Assembly: GCF_036625195.1 (NCBI RefSeq) | Contig: NZ_JAZKUG010000001.1 | Location: forward strand, 3,782,001 to 3,846,000 | Source of the DNA: Accumulibacter sp. | Lineage (GTDB): Bacteria; Pseudomonadota; Gammaproteobacteria; Burkholderiales; Rhodocyclaceae | Reading direction: 5' to 3' | DNA: 64,000 nt | In this document: in pieces, positions 16,714-26,733 of the stretch | Position numbering within the stretch: position 1 is the first letter of the stretch | How the letters are laid out: each line of letters begins with the position of its first letter | Position numbers and translations under genes: made by a program | Notes under the pieces: generated by a model | What the model was told of the DNA's origin: nothing | The model's database searches: none | The model's input: only the letters and a program-made list of their open reading frames with translations

Positions 16714-17067
16714 GGCAACCTCCTCCTCGCGAAAATCGATGAACGACCACCCCCACTACCTGAGCATTGCTCGACCCGTCGCAAGCAAGAATCGCACCGC
16801 ATCTGCCAATCCGCCGATTTAATGTCTGTTTGAGATCGTGCATGGGCGCTCTGCGCGCGCGTGTGTAAGATTTTCCGACACCCCGCAGAGGTTCGCACGT
16901 CGGCAGGGCTGGCCGTGGGTTCCTGGCCCGGAGGCGACTTGCAGTGGCCTGATCCGCAACATGCTGCGACGGCAAGCCGGCCCACGGAATGGTTCATAAT
17001 CTCGCCGATCAGCACGGACCAGCGGCCGCAGGCATTCCGCCCGGCCAGCCGCGACACGGAGGGACCC
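16714..17067. other. 354 bp divergent intergenic region between the PEP-CTERM microgene and dinB
   Basis: Holds the leader and sigma-54-like promoter of the microgene on the minus strand and the leader of dinB on the plus strand. An open frame extends upstream of dinB to 16861, but it has no similarity to DinB and lacks a ribosome-binding site. No LexA box (CTGT-N8-ACAG) was found before dinB. Confidence 0.5.
16793..16809 (-). promoter_or_regulatory. Sigma-54-like promoter upstream of the PEP-CTERM microgene
   Basis: Reading the minus strand, TTGGCAGATGCGGTGCG contains GG and GC separated by exactly 10 bp, the invariant spacing of sigma-54 -24/-12 elements (TGGCAC-N5-TTGC type). It lies about 80 bp upstream of the start codon, giving a leader of about 70 nt. 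The -12 region is a partial match. The matching element before the second PEP-CTERM gene raises confidence. Confidence 0.5.
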
Positions 17068-18240
17068 TTGAGCACGCCGCGGCGCCGCATCGCGCACCTC
17101 GACATGGACGCCTTTTATGCCTCGGTCGACCTGCTGCGCTACCCGGAACTGCGCGGTCGGCCGCTGGTGATCGGCGGCAGCGGTGCGCAGCAGCCCGTTC
17201 TGCTGGCCGACGGCAGCCGCCGCTTTGCCCGCCTGCGCGACTATGTCGGCCGTGGCGTCGTCACCACCGCCACCTACGAGGCACGCGCACTTGGCGTCTC
17301 TTCGGCGATGGGCATCATGGTGGCAGCCCGCCGCGCGCCCGACGCGATCCTGCTGCCGGTCGATTTCCCGGCCTATCGCCATTGCTCGCGCCTCTTCAAG
17401 ACGGCGGTCGCCAGCATCGCGCCCGACTGCGAAGATCGCGGCATCGACGAAATCTACCTCGATCTCAGCCGGCTGGCCGGCGATTCCCGCCCGCTCGCGC
17501 AACGCATCAAGGACGCGGTGCGCCAGGCGACCGGACTGTCGTGCTCGATCGGCGTCGCGCCCAACAAGCTGCTGGCCAAGATCGCCTCCGATCTCGACAA
17601 ACCCGACGGGCTGACGATCCTCGGCAGCGACGATCTCCGGCAACGCATCTGGCCGCTGCCGGTACGCAAGATCAACGGCATCGGCCCGAAGGCAAGCGAG
17701 CGGCTGGCGCTGCTCGGGATCGAGCGCATCGGCCAGCTGGCTGCAGCCGACGCCGGCGTGCTGCGCCAGCACTTCGGCCGCAGCTATGGCACCTGGCTGC
17801 TGGCCGCCGCGAACGGCATCGACGAACGACCGTTGATCACGGCCGCAGAGCCGAAATCGGTCAGTCGCGAAACGACCTTCGAGCGCGACCTGCACCCGCG
17901 CGACGACCGCGAGACCCTGAGCGCCGTCCTCGTCGGCCTCTGCGGCAAGCTGGCCGACGACCTGCAGCGCAAGCGATGCCGCGGCCGCACGATCGGCGTC
18001 AAGCTGCGCTTTGCCGATTTCCGCGTCGTCACGCGCGACCTGACGCTGGCCGTGGCGACCGACGCGGCCGCGGACATCCTGCGCGCCAGCCGCGAGTGCC
18101 TGCGCCGTGTCCCGCTCGAGCACCGGCTGCGATTGCTCGGCGTGCGGGTGTCGGCACTCGCAGCCGCTGCCAGCGCCGACACCCCGCTCCTGCCGCAGCA
18201 GGGCGAACTCGAACTGCGCGAGCACGATCACCAGCGATGA
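17068..18240 (+). CDS. dinB: DNA polymerase IV (Y-family translesion polymerase)
   Basis: A 390-residue Y-family polymerase that copies past DNA lesions with low fidelity. Palm catalytic motifs are HLDMDAFYASVDL near the N-terminus and DRGIDEIYLDLS near residue 130, giving the Asp and Asp-Glu metal ligands. The fingers motif TTATYEARALGVSSAM, the helix-hairpin-helix KINGIGPKASERLALLGI, and a little-finger domain follow. The start is set at TTG 17068 because GGAGGG lies 4-5 bp upstream and the protein then begins at the normal place (STPRRRIAHLDMD). A modest insertion around residues 30-50 (GSGAQQPVLLADGSRRF) is seen in a subset of beta-proteobacterial DinB proteins. Confidence 0.93.
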   Translation: MSTPRRRIAHLDMDAFYASVDLLRYPELRGRPLVIGGSGAQQPVLLADGSRRFARLRDYVGRGVVTTATYEARALGVSSAMGIMVAARRAPDAILLPVDFPAYRHCSRLFKTAVASIAPDCEDRGIDEIYLDLSRLAGDSRPLAQRIKDAVRQATGLSCSIGVAPNKLLAKIASDLDKPDGLTILGSDDLRQRIWPLPVRKINGIGPKASERLALLGIERIGQLAAADAGVLRQHFGRSYGTWLLAAANGIDERPLITAAEPKSVSRETTFERDLHPRDDRETLSAVLVGLCGKLADDLQRKRCRGRTIGVKLRFADFRVVTRDLTLAVATDAAADILRASRECLRRVPLEHRLRLLGVRVSALAAAASADTPLLPQQGELELREHDHQR

Positions 18241-18278
18241 ATCCGCAGGCTCGCCAACGAGCCCCCTTCGCGGGCGGC

Positions 18279-20936
18279 TCACGCGGCAGCGCTGCCGCCC
18301 AGCGTCAGGCGCAGATCGACCGTCCCGCGATCGGCACCGCTGCGCTGTGCGAAGCCGAGTCTGCGCGCCAGCCCCTGCATGCGCAGGTTGCCGTCAAGGG
18401 TCTCGCCACGCAGTTCGCCGATGCCTTCGCTGCGACAGTAGCGAACGAGGCTCTGCAGCAACGCCGTGCCGAGGCCCATGCCCTTGATCTCCGAGGCGAC
18501 GACGATCGCGAAATCGGCGACCGCCTTGCCGGGTTCGCTGACGGCGCGCACCTCACCCAGGACGCGCTCGCCGGCGACGCCCGCGTTCTCGATCGCCACC
18601 AGCGCCATCTCACGGTCGTAGTCGATCTGCGCAAAGCGTGCCAGGCGGGCGCGCGGCAGACTGCGGATCGAGTCGAAGAAGCGCATCCGGGAATCCTCGG
18701 GGGCGAGCGAATGCAGCAGTTCGCCGAGCAAGCTTTCGTCCTCCGGGCGAATCGGCCGGATCGACAGCCGCCGGCCCTGCCACTCGAGTGGCTGCTCGAG
18801 CTCCTTGGGGTAAGGGCGGATGGCGAAGCGATGGCCAGCAAGCGCCGGCGGGTGCGAGGCGATGCCGATGCAGGCATCGATCGCGAAGACCCCGTTCCTC
18901 TCGACATGCAGCGGATCGAGTTCGACGCTCACCACCTCGTCGTTGTCGGTCAGCAGTTGCGACAGCCGGACCAGCGCCTGGCCGGCGGCGGTCTGCAGTT
19001 CGCTGCGGGATTCATCCGGCAGCTTCGCGAGGATGCCACTGCGCGCCACCAGATCCCGCGCCAGCGTCAGGTTGAGCGGTGGCAGGGCGACGACGACGCG
19101 ACCGGCGCTCGAGCCGCTGCGCGCTGCCGGTCCGAACAGGATCAGCGGCCCGAAGACGGCGTCGACGGCGACGCCGAAGCGCAGCGGCGGAGCGCCGCTG
19201 CGCGCGGCGCTCGGTCGCACGCGATAGCCGCCGACGCGTGCCGCCGCCTGCTGCGTGCGCAGCGCGCCGCGCAGCCCACGGGCCGCCAGCCGGATGTCGG
19301 CCGGCGACCGCAGCTCCACTGCCGCTGCGGCGCAATCGGCGCTGCCGCCGCCAACCAGCGCGAGATCGACCGGGTAGCCCACCTCGTCGGCAGCGAGGAT
19401 CGCCGCCTCGATGCTGCTGCTGACCGGGTGCGCGGCGAGGACGATGCCATAGGCAGCCAGCAACCGGCGTGCCTGCGCCACCGACAGGCTGCCGGCGCGC
19501 GCCGCGACGGCCTCGCCGACGGCGCTGCGCGCAGCGGCGAGATCGGGCGCGAAGTCCTCGGCGCGTGACGCCGGCAACTGCAGCAACAGGCGGCGGTTGT
19601 GCAGGTAGCTGAGAACGCCGAGGAAGACCGCGATCGCCCGTTCCGGCGATTCGTGGCTGATCACGCCATGTTCGGCTGCGACCCGCTGCGCCGCAAGCAT
19701 CGACTTGCCGCCGACCCAGCAGGTAAACACGTTGCGCTCACTCTCCCGGGAAACCTTGCAGATCGCCTCGGCGACCTGCGGACCCGGCGCGAACGGCGAC
19801 GGCGAACACACCGTCAGCACGTTCTGCGTACCGCCGTCGGCGAGCACGCAGGCCAGCGCCGCCGCCCACTGCCGCACCGTCACGTCGGCCGGCAGGGCGA
19901 TTGGATTGCTCAGTGCCGACCGCGTCTGCAGCAGTCCCTCGAGACGCTTGCTCGTCTCGCGCGACAGCTTGCCGAGCTTGCCACCGGAACGCAGCAGCGT
20001 TTCGCCGGCGATGCGCCCGAGACCATGCCCGTTCGCCAGGATGGTCAGGCGTTCGCCGCGCAGCGGACGCATCCGGGCCATGCCCTCGATCGCCTCGAAG
20101 ACGCCGCCGAGGGTGTCGACGCTCACCCAGCCGGCGCGCCGCAGCGCGGCTTCGTAGACCTCGTCCGGCGGAAAGCCTGCATCGCCGTCGCCCGCGAGCG
20201 TTCGCCCACGGATGGCGACCACCGGCTTGTGGCGGGCGGCAGCCCGCGCTGCCGACATGAACTTGCGACCGGCCGGTACGGTGTCGAACTGCACCAGGAT
20301 CGCCTTCGTCTCGCCGTCGCCGGCGAGCCAGTCGAGGACGTCCGCGAGATCGACGTCGAGCCCCGAGCCGAGATGGAGCACGGTCGAGAAACCGATGTCC
20401 TTGCTGCACGCACGATCGAGTATGGCCGCCGTCATGGCCGTCGAATGCGTCACCAGCGCGATCTTGCCCGCCGCGATCGCCACCGGCGCCGCACTCGCGT
20501 TGAGATGCTGCGCCGGAACGACGAGGCCGCCACTTCCCGGTCCGAGCACGCGCATCAGGAAGGGTCGCGCCGCAGCGAGGATGCCGCGCTGTGCAGCGGC
20601 GATCTCGTTGCTGCGCATGCGGCGCCACAGCCACGGCCCGACCACCACGGCGCGCGTCCCCAGATTGCCGAGCTGTTCGATGATCGACGGCACCTTGTCG
20701 AGCGAGGCACAGATGACGGCGAGGTCGGGAACCGCTGCCAGCGGATCGAGGCGCACCCCGGCAGGCAGCAGGAACAGCTTGCGCTGGCGGGCGACGACCG
20801 ACATCACCGGACCACTGAAGCAGCCGCCGGTGAGGTTCGATCGCACCACCTCGGCGTAGCGGCTCGCCTCGTCGGGTTCGGCGACGATCGCCACCGACGC
20901 CGGACGGAAGAGGAACTCGAGGTTACGGACGGTCAT
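18279..20936 (-). CDS. PatZ-like protein acetyltransferase (ADP-forming acyl-CoA synthetase-like plus GNAT)
   Basis: An 885-residue protein with the Pat/YfiQ arrangement: a CoA-binding Rossmann region (FLFRPASVAIVAEPDEASRYAEVV, residues 8-130), a succinyl-CoA-ligase-like flavodoxin region with GKIALVTHSTAMTAA, an ATP-grasp-like section (residues about 470-690), and a C-terminal GNAT acetyltransferase (RRLSIRPIRPEDE to the end, with IKGMGLGTALLQSLVRYCR as the acetyl-CoA loop). Relatives acetylate lysines in acetyl-CoA synthetase and other central enzymes. Regulation of acyl-CoA metabolism here is inferred. The coding start is adjacent to a GC-rich gap. It converges on dinB with a 38 bp gap. 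Confidence 0.9.
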   Translation of the reverse strand: MTVRNLEFLFRPASVAIVAEPDEASRYAEVVRSNLTGGCFSGPVMSVVARQRKLFLLPAGVRLDPLAAVPDLAVICASLDKVPSIIEQLGNLGTRAVVVGPWLWRRMRSNEIAAAQRGILAAARPFLMRVLGPGSGGLVVPAQHLNASAAPVAIAAGKIALVTHSTAMTAAILDRACSKDIGFSTVLHLGSGLDVDLADVLDWLAGDGETKAILVQFDTVPAGRKFMSAARAAARHKPVVAIRGRTLAGDGDAGFPPDEVYEAALRRAGWVSVDTLGGVFEAIEGMARMRPLRGERLTILANGHGLGRIAGETLLRSGGKLGKLSRETSKRLEGLLQTRSALSNPIALPADVTVRQWAAALACVLADGGTQNVLTVCSPSPFAPGPQVAEAICKVSRESERNVFTCWVGGKSMLAAQRVAAEHGVISHESPERAIAVFLGVLSYLHNRRLLLQLPASRAEDFAPDLAAARSAVGEAVAARAGSLSVAQARRLLAAYGIVLAAHPVSSSIEAAILAADEVGYPVDLALVGGGSADCAAAAVELRSPADIRLAARGLRGALRTQQAAARVGGYRVRPSAARSGAPPLRFGVAVDAVFGPLILFGPAARSGSSAGRVVVALPPLNLTLARDLVARSGILAKLPDESRSELQTAAGQALVRLSQLLTDNDEVVSVELDPLHVERNGVFAIDACIGIASHPPALAGHRFAIRPYPKELEQPLEWQGRRLSIRPIRPEDESLLGELLHSLAPEDSRMRFFDSIRSLPRARLARFAQIDYDREMALVAIENAGVAGERVLGEVRAVSEPGKAVADFAIVVASEIKGMGLGTALLQSLVRYCRSEGIGELRGETLDGNLRMQGLARRLGFAQRSGADRGTVDLRLTLGGSAAA

Positions 20937-21118
20937 CGCGGTATCGTCGGCAGCGGTCTGGGCCCCGGCCGTGGTGCCGGGCCCGCTGCCAGTGTGCCAC
21001 GTCCGGCCGGATTATGCGAACGACGGGTCGCTGGCCGAAGGAAGCGCTGCCAGCGGCCACCCGAACGCCGGACGCCCTGCGCTTGCCGCGAGGGCGCCCG
21101 CGCCCGCGCCGCGGACGC

Positions 21119-21670
21119 CTAACGCACCGCCGGCGCGCCAGGGCCACCCGGCCCGCGCGGCCCGCCTGGTCCGCCTGGTCCGCCCGGCCCGAAGCGACCG
21201 CCCTGCCCCATCCGCTCGAGACGCGTCTGGACGAACTGCCGTGCCTTTTCCTTCTGCGCCGCATCGAGGCTGTCGTACACCGCCAGCCAGCGCTCGCGCC
21301 CCACCTCGCGCTGCTTGCGCGCCGCGTCGCGGACCTCGTCCATGCGCGTCAGCACCGCGCGCAGATCGGCCCCCGGCTTGCTGACCAGTGCCAGCACTTC
21401 GGCCCGCTGTTGGCGCATCTGCTCGCCGACCTCGCGCATGCCGTTGCGCGTGGACTGCTCCGCCTCCTGCCACAGGGCCTCCTGCCGCGCGTCGAGCTTG
21501 AGTTCGCCATGCAGCCGCGACATCTCCTGCAGGTGCCAGCCCATACGCTGCTCCATGCGCGGGCCGCCGGCGCCACAGGACTCCGGTCGCATCGCCAGAG
21601 CGCTGCCAGCAGCGCCGAGCGACAACAGCAGGGCCATGAGGACAACGCGGGGTTTGAACATCGATTTCAT
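21119..21670 (-). CDS. Spy/CpxP (LTXXQ) family periplasmic protein with Gly-Pro-rich tail
   Basis: A 183-residue protein. Signal peptide MKSMFKPRVVLMALLLSLGAAGSALA, then a helical LTXXQ-like domain (ELKLDARQEALWQEAEQ near residue 60, SLDAAQKEKARQFV near 140), typical of the Spy/CpxP envelope chaperones. The C-terminal 25 residues are a collagen-like run of Gly-Pro-Gly triplets. The start has AAAAGGAG at good spacing. It is divergent from the two-component system at 21882-23905, so it is likely a target of that system, in the way CpxP is of CpxRA; this is inference. The binding substrate is unknown. Confidence 0.85.
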   Translation of the reverse strand: MKSMFKPRVVLMALLLSLGAAGSALAMRPESCGAGGPRMEQRMGWHLQEMSRLHGELKLDARQEALWQEAEQSTRNGMREVGEQMRQQRAEVLALVSKPGADLRAVLTRMDEVRDAARKQREVGRERWLAVYDSLDAAQKEKARQFVQTRLERMGQGGRFGPGGPGGPGGPRGPGGPGAPAVR

Positions 21671-21772
21671 TTTCTGACTCCTTTTTCGTTGGCTGGTGAT
21701 CATCGATCGCCTGTCCGCGGGTGGCGTCGTTGCCGTCCCGCTGGCGATGGAGCCATTCTGCCGCGCCGCCGG

Positions 21773-21818
21773 TTGCAAAGAATTGCGCCGGCAGCGGCCG
21801 CCGATTGCAAATTGTTGC
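21773..21818. promoter_or_regulatory. Two GCAA-N4-TTGC elements in the spy/response-regulator gap
   Basis: TTGCAAAGAATTGC (21773-21786) and TTGCAAATTGTTGC (21805-21818) share 11 of 14 bases; each contains the inverted repeat GCAA-N4-TTGC. The copies are 32 bp apart, close to three helical turns. The placement between a two-component system and its divergent likely target suggests response-regulator binding sites. They also form the only AT-rich stretch in the gap. Confidence 0.55.
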
Positions 21819-21881
21819 CTCGCCACAGGTCGCCCGCAGGCGTCGCATAGAATGGCAACCATCACCTGCCGGGGCACGCCC

Positions 21882-22594
<713 letters not shown>

Positions 22595-22598
<4 letters not shown>

Positions 22599-23905
22599 AG
22601 CTGCGCCTCTTCCCGGCGTCGCTCGCCGGCCGCACCGTCCTGCTGGTGATCGCCGTCATCGCCGTCGCCGAGCTCGCCACTTTCTCGCTGATCGCCCACT
22701 TCCGCCGCGGCGCGCACGTCAACCAGACCGTGCATCTGCTCGCCGGCCAGGTGCGCCTGCTGCAGATCGTCCTGCCGGGGCTCGACGCCGGCGCCCGCGC
22801 CGCGCTCGGCGCCGCCGACGCCGGCGAGCTGCAGTTGCGCGCCGATGGCGCCGGCGTCCCACCGCATCGCCCGCGCTTCCCGTTCGCCCGCCGCCTCGCC
22901 GACGAGCTCGAACAGCGTCTTGCCGAACCGGTCCTGCTGCGCCACGCCGGACCCGGGCAACGCAGCGGCCTGTGGGTCGGCTTCACCGCCGCCGGCGAGC
23001 GCTGGTGGCTGCTCCTGCCGCCGCCGCGCCTCGAACCGCAGGCGCTGCCGACCGAACTCTGGCCGTTCCTGGCGGCGACCCTCGCCGCCGTCCTGCTGAT
23101 CGCCGGACTCTTCGTGCGCAGCATCGTCGGCCCACTGGCGCGGCTTGGCGAGGCGGTCACCGCCACCGGCGACGGCAGCGCGCGCAGCGTGACGCCACAG
23201 GGACCGCGCGAAGTGCGGCAGCTCGCCGAACGGCACAACGCCATGCTCGGCCAGCTTGCCGCCGCCGCCGCCGAACGGCGCGAGATGATCGCCGGCCTGA
23301 CGCACGACCTGCGCGCGCCGCTCACCCGCCTGCGCCTGCGCCTCGAACTGCTCGCCAGCGACGGCGAGCGCGCCGGACTCGAGCGCGACGTCGACGACAT
23401 GGAGCGCATCGTCGGCCAGTGCCTCGCCTTCCTGCGCAGCGAGGGCGGCGAGGAAGTGACCAGCGCCGTCGGCCTGGCGGCGCTGCTGCGCGAGGAGACC
23501 GGCCGCCAGCGCGAACTCGGGCGGCCGCTGGCGCTGGCGATCGACGAGTCCGCCGAGCGCTGTCGGGTCGCGGTCAGCAGCGGCAACCTGCGGCGCATCT
23601 TCGACAACCTCATCGACAACGCGCTGCAACACGGCGCGCCGCCGGTCGAGGTGGGACTCAGCGTCGCCGCCGATGGCGCCGCGCTCCTCAGCGTCCGCGA
23701 CCACGGACCGGGAATCGCCGACGCCGACCGGCAGCGCGCCCTCGAAGCCTTCGCGCAGCTCGAACCGGCGCGCGCCACCAACGGCAGTTGCGGCCTCGGA
23801 CTGGCGATCGTCCGCCGCATCGCCGCCGGCTGTGGCGGCGAGCTGCGGCTTGCAGATGCGCCCGGCGGCGGGCTGCTGGTCGTCGTCAGGCTGCCGGCGA
23901 GCTAG
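22595..23905 (+). CDS. Sensor histidine kinase (EnvZ-like)
   Basis: A 436-residue inner-membrane kinase. TM1 is about residues 13-34, a periplasmic sensor of about 120 residues follows, TM2 is about 155-173, then HAMP (174-225), a DHp domain with phospho-acceptor His237 in AGLTHDLRAPLTRLRLRLE, and a GHKL ATPase with N-box FDNLIDNALQHG, G1 DHGPGI and G2 GSCGLGLAIVRRI. The layout matches EnvZ/RstB/CpxA-type kinases. The signal is unknown. It overlaps the regulator gene by 4 bp. Confidence 0.94.
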
Positions 23906-24046
23906 CGCGCTTTGCTGCAGCGACCCTCGCGCCGATCGGCGAGCTGCGCTATGCTCGCCGCCAACCGGCAGCGAGCTTGCCGCCGAGCCGGAACTTCCCA
24001 CCCGCGAGCGGGCCCAAGAGCCTGCTTTTGACAGGAGATGCGCAGC

Positions 24047-25045
24047 ATGAACGAGCAGGAACAGAAGGCCATCCTCATCCTCAGCCTGATGGCCGCCTTC
24101 GCCGACGGCAACAAGAACGAATCCGAGCGCGCCGAGCTGAAACGGATTGCCGATGCGCTCAGCGGCGAAGGATCGATCAACCTCGCGGCGCTCTACCAGG
24201 ACGTACTGCTCAAACGCGTCTCGCTGCCGGCGGCGGTCGCCATGTTGAGCAGCCGCGAAGCGCGCCAGCTCGCCTTCGAGATGGCGGTCTGCGTCTGTGA
24301 TGCCGACGGCGTCCAGTCACCGCCCGAAAAGCAGTTCCTCGCCGACCTGCAGGCGGCACTGGCGCTCGACGCGCAGCAGTCGGCGGCGTATGCGCAACAG
24401 GCGGAAGAGATCGCCGCCTTGCCGGTGGCGTGGGGCCACAGCGCCGGCGAGTCCCCTGCCGGCGCGGCGGCGGCAGCGGCAGCGGCGGCGGCACCGGCGG
24501 CAGCCGCTGCCGGCTACGCCTCGACGATGCGTGAGGATGAGATGGACAAGGCCATCCTCAATGCCGCGATCCTCAACGGCGCGCTCGAACTGCTGCCCGA
24601 ATCGCTGTCGACGATGGCGATCATTCCGCTGCAGATGAAACTCGTCTATCGCATCGGCAAGTCGTACGGCTTCGAACTCGATCGCGGCCACATCAAGGAT
24701 TTCCTCGCCACCCTCGGCGTCGGCCTGACCTCGCAATATCTCGAACAGGCCGGGCGCAAGCTGCTCGGTGGCCTGCTCGGCAAGGCCGGCGGCAAGATGC
24801 TCGGCAAGATCGGCAAGCAGGCGGTCAGTTCGGGAATGAGCTTTGCCAGTACCTACGCCCTCGGGCACGTCGCCAAACGCTACTACGCCGGCGGCCGCAG
24901 CTTCTCGACACAGACGCTGCGCGACAGCTTCGACCGCGTCCTCGTTGAAGCAAAAGGCCTGCAGACCCGCTACCTGCCCGAGATCCAGGCGCGCGCGAAG
25001 ACCCTCGACCCGGCGCAGGTCCTCGACCTCGTTCGCCGCGGCTGA
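24047..25045 (+). CDS. TerB-like protein with C-terminal DUF697-like region
   Basis: A 332-residue protein. Residues 1-125 resemble a TerB-like/DUF533 helical domain: AILILSLMAAFADGNKNESERAELKRIA and a second ADGVQSPPEKQFL half, with the repeated acidic turns of that fold. A poly-Ala linker (about residues 140-160) follows. The C-terminal part (LVYRIGKSYGFELDRGHIKDFLATLG, then Gly-rich hydrophobic segments to GHVAKRYYAGG) resembles DUF697/YcjF-like membrane-associated domains. The start is set at ATG 24047 with AGGAG nine bases upstream; the ATG at 24038 abuts that site. The role is unknown; homologues sit with envelope or stress genes. Confidence 0.75.
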   Translation: MNEQEQKAILILSLMAAFADGNKNESERAELKRIADALSGEGSINLAALYQDVLLKRVSLPAAVAMLSSREARQLAFEMAVCVCDADGVQSPPEKQFLADLQAALALDAQQSAAYAQQAEEIAALPVAWGHSAGESPAGAAAAAAAAAAPAAAAAGYASTMREDEMDKAILNAAILNGALELLPESLSTMAIIPLQMKLVYRIGKSYGFELDRGHIKDFLATLGVGLTSQYLEQAGRKLLGGLLGKAGGKMLGKIGKQAVSSGMSFASTYALGHVAKRYYAGGRSFSTQTLRDSFDRVLVEAKGLQTRYLPEIQARAKTLDPAQVLDLVRRG

Positions 25046-25101
25046 GCGGCCCTGGGCGCCGACAGGCAGCCACCGACGGTGCCGCCGCGGCTGCTCGCGC
25101 G

Positions 25102-26655
25102 ATGCTGAAGTTCGACAACCGCTTCCTGCGCGAGCTGCCCGGCGAAGCAGCGAGCGACCCGCTGCCGCGGCAGGTCCTCGGCGCCCTGTGGTCGCCGGTC
25201 GAGCCGACGCCGGTGGCGGCGCCGCGGCTGCTCGCCCATTCGCGCGAGGTAGCGGCGGCGCTCGACCTCGACGACGCTGCGATGGCCTCGCCCGAGTGGC
25301 TCGCCGTCCTCGCCGGCAACCGCCTGCTGCCCGGCATGGCCGCCTATGCGAGCTGTTACGGCGGGCATCAGTTCGGCCAGTGGGCCGGGCAGCTCGGCGA
25401 CGGCCGCGCGATCCTCATCGGCGAGCTGATCAATCGCCGCGGCGAGCGCTACGAACTGCAGCTCAAGGGTGCCGGGCCGACGCCTTACGCGCGCCGCGCC
25501 GACGGCCGCGCGGTGCTGCGCTCGTCGATCCGCGAATTCCTCTGCAGCGAGGCGATGCACCACCTCGGCGTGCCGACGACGCGCGCACTGAGCCTCGTCG
25601 CCACCGGCGAAAGCGTCATCCGCGACATGTTCTACGACGGCCACCCGGTCGCCGAGCCGGGCGCCATCGTCTGTCGCGTCGCGCCGTCGTTCACCCGTTT
25701 CGGCCACTTCGAACTGCCGGCTGCGCGCAACGATCTGGCGCTCTTGCGGCAACTCGTCGCCTTCACCATCGACCGCGATTTCCCCGGCTTCGCCAGTGAC
25801 ACGCCGGCGGCAATCGTCCGCTGGTTCAGAGAGGTCTGCGCGCGCAGCGGACGCCTGCTCGCGCACTGGATGCGCGTCGGCTTCGTGCACGGCGTGATGA
25901 ACACCGACAACATGTCGATCCTCGGCCTGACGATCGACTACGGCCCCTACGGCTGGGTCGACAACTTCGATCCCGGGTGGACGCCGAATACCACCGACGC
26001 CTCCAGCCGGCGCTACTGCTTCGCCCGCCAGCCGGCGATCGCGCGCTGGAACCTCGAGCGCCTCGCCGACGCGCTGGCACCGCTGCTGCCGCGAGCCGAC
26101 GATCTGGCAGCCGGCCTCGAGCGCTACGACGAGACCTACGCCGGTGAATTCTGCAGCGCCTACGCCAGCAAGCTCGGCCTGCGCGAATGGCGGCACGACG
26201 ACAGCGAACTGCTCGAGGACCTGTTCGACCTGATGCACCGCGCCGAGATCGACATGAGCACCTTCTTCCGCGCGCTGGCCGGCATCGACGCGGCGCAGCC
26301 ACAGGCCGCAGTGCTCGCCGACGCCTTCTATCGTGCCGACCTGCGACAACGCCACGCCGCCCGTCTCGACCGCTGGCTGCAGCGCTACGCCGCCCGTCTG
26401 CAGCGTGATGCCCTGCCCGCCGCCGAGCGTGCGGCACGCATGAACGCCGCCAACCCGCGCTTCGTCCTGCGCAACTACCTCGCGCAGCAGGCGATCGACC
26501 GCGCCGAAGGCGGCGACCCGACGATGATCGGCGAACTGCTCGAAGTCCTCCGCCGGCCCTATGACGAACAACCCGGTTGCGCCGCGTTCAGCGCCTTGCG
26601 CCCCGACTGGGCGCGCCACCGCGCCGGCTGCTCGATGCTCTCGTGCAGTTCCTGA
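25102..26655 (+). CDS. selO: Protein adenylyltransferase SelO (YdiU family)
   Basis: A 517-residue pseudokinase-fold enzyme that transfers AMP from ATP to Ser, Thr or Tyr residues of proteins. Family signatures: SYASCYGGHQFGQWAGQLGDGRA region near residue 80-100, ELQLKGAGPTPYARRADGRAVLRSS, MHHLGVPTTRAL, GVMNTDNMSILGLTIDYGPYGW, and the tail SCSS. The last cysteine occupies the place where eukaryotic SelO has selenocysteine. Length is slightly longer than E. coli YdiU (478). In E. coli SelO responds to oxidative stress. It stands alone between the TerB-like and TIGR02647 genes. Confidence 0.95.
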   Translation: MLKFDNRFLRELPGEAASDPLPRQVLGALWSPVEPTPVAAPRLLAHSREVAAALDLDDAAMASPEWLAVLAGNRLLPGMAAYASCYGGHQFGQWAGQLGDGRAILIGELINRRGERYELQLKGAGPTPYARRADGRAVLRSSIREFLCSEAMHHLGVPTTRALSLVATGESVIRDMFYDGHPVAEPGAIVCRVAPSFTRFGHFELPAARNDLALLRQLVAFTIDRDFPGFASDTPAAIVRWFREVCARSGRLLAHWMRVGFVHGVMNTDNMSILGLTIDYGPYGWVDNFDPGWTPNTTDASSRRYCFARQPAIARWNLERLADALAPLLPRADDLAAGLERYDETYAGEFCSAYASKLGLREWRHDDSELLEDLFDLMHRAEIDMSTFFRALAGIDAAQPQAAVLADAFYRADLRQRHAARLDRWLQRYAARLQRDALPAAERAARMNAANPRFVLRNYLAQQAIDRAEGGDPTMIGELLEVLRRPYDEQPGCAAFSALRPDWARHRAGCSMLSCSS

Positions 26656-26733
26656 ACCCGGAAGAGCCGACGCGGGCGCGCTAGAATGGCGGCCACACGC
26701 CACCCCCATCTTCTTGCCGCCTCAGGATCCGCC

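Noticed and set aside
18283..18298. Perfect palindrome GCGGCAGCGCTGCCGC
   Set aside because: Lies inside the C-terminal codons of the PatZ-like gene (Gly-Ser-Ala-Ala-Ala); no T run, so not a clear terminator.
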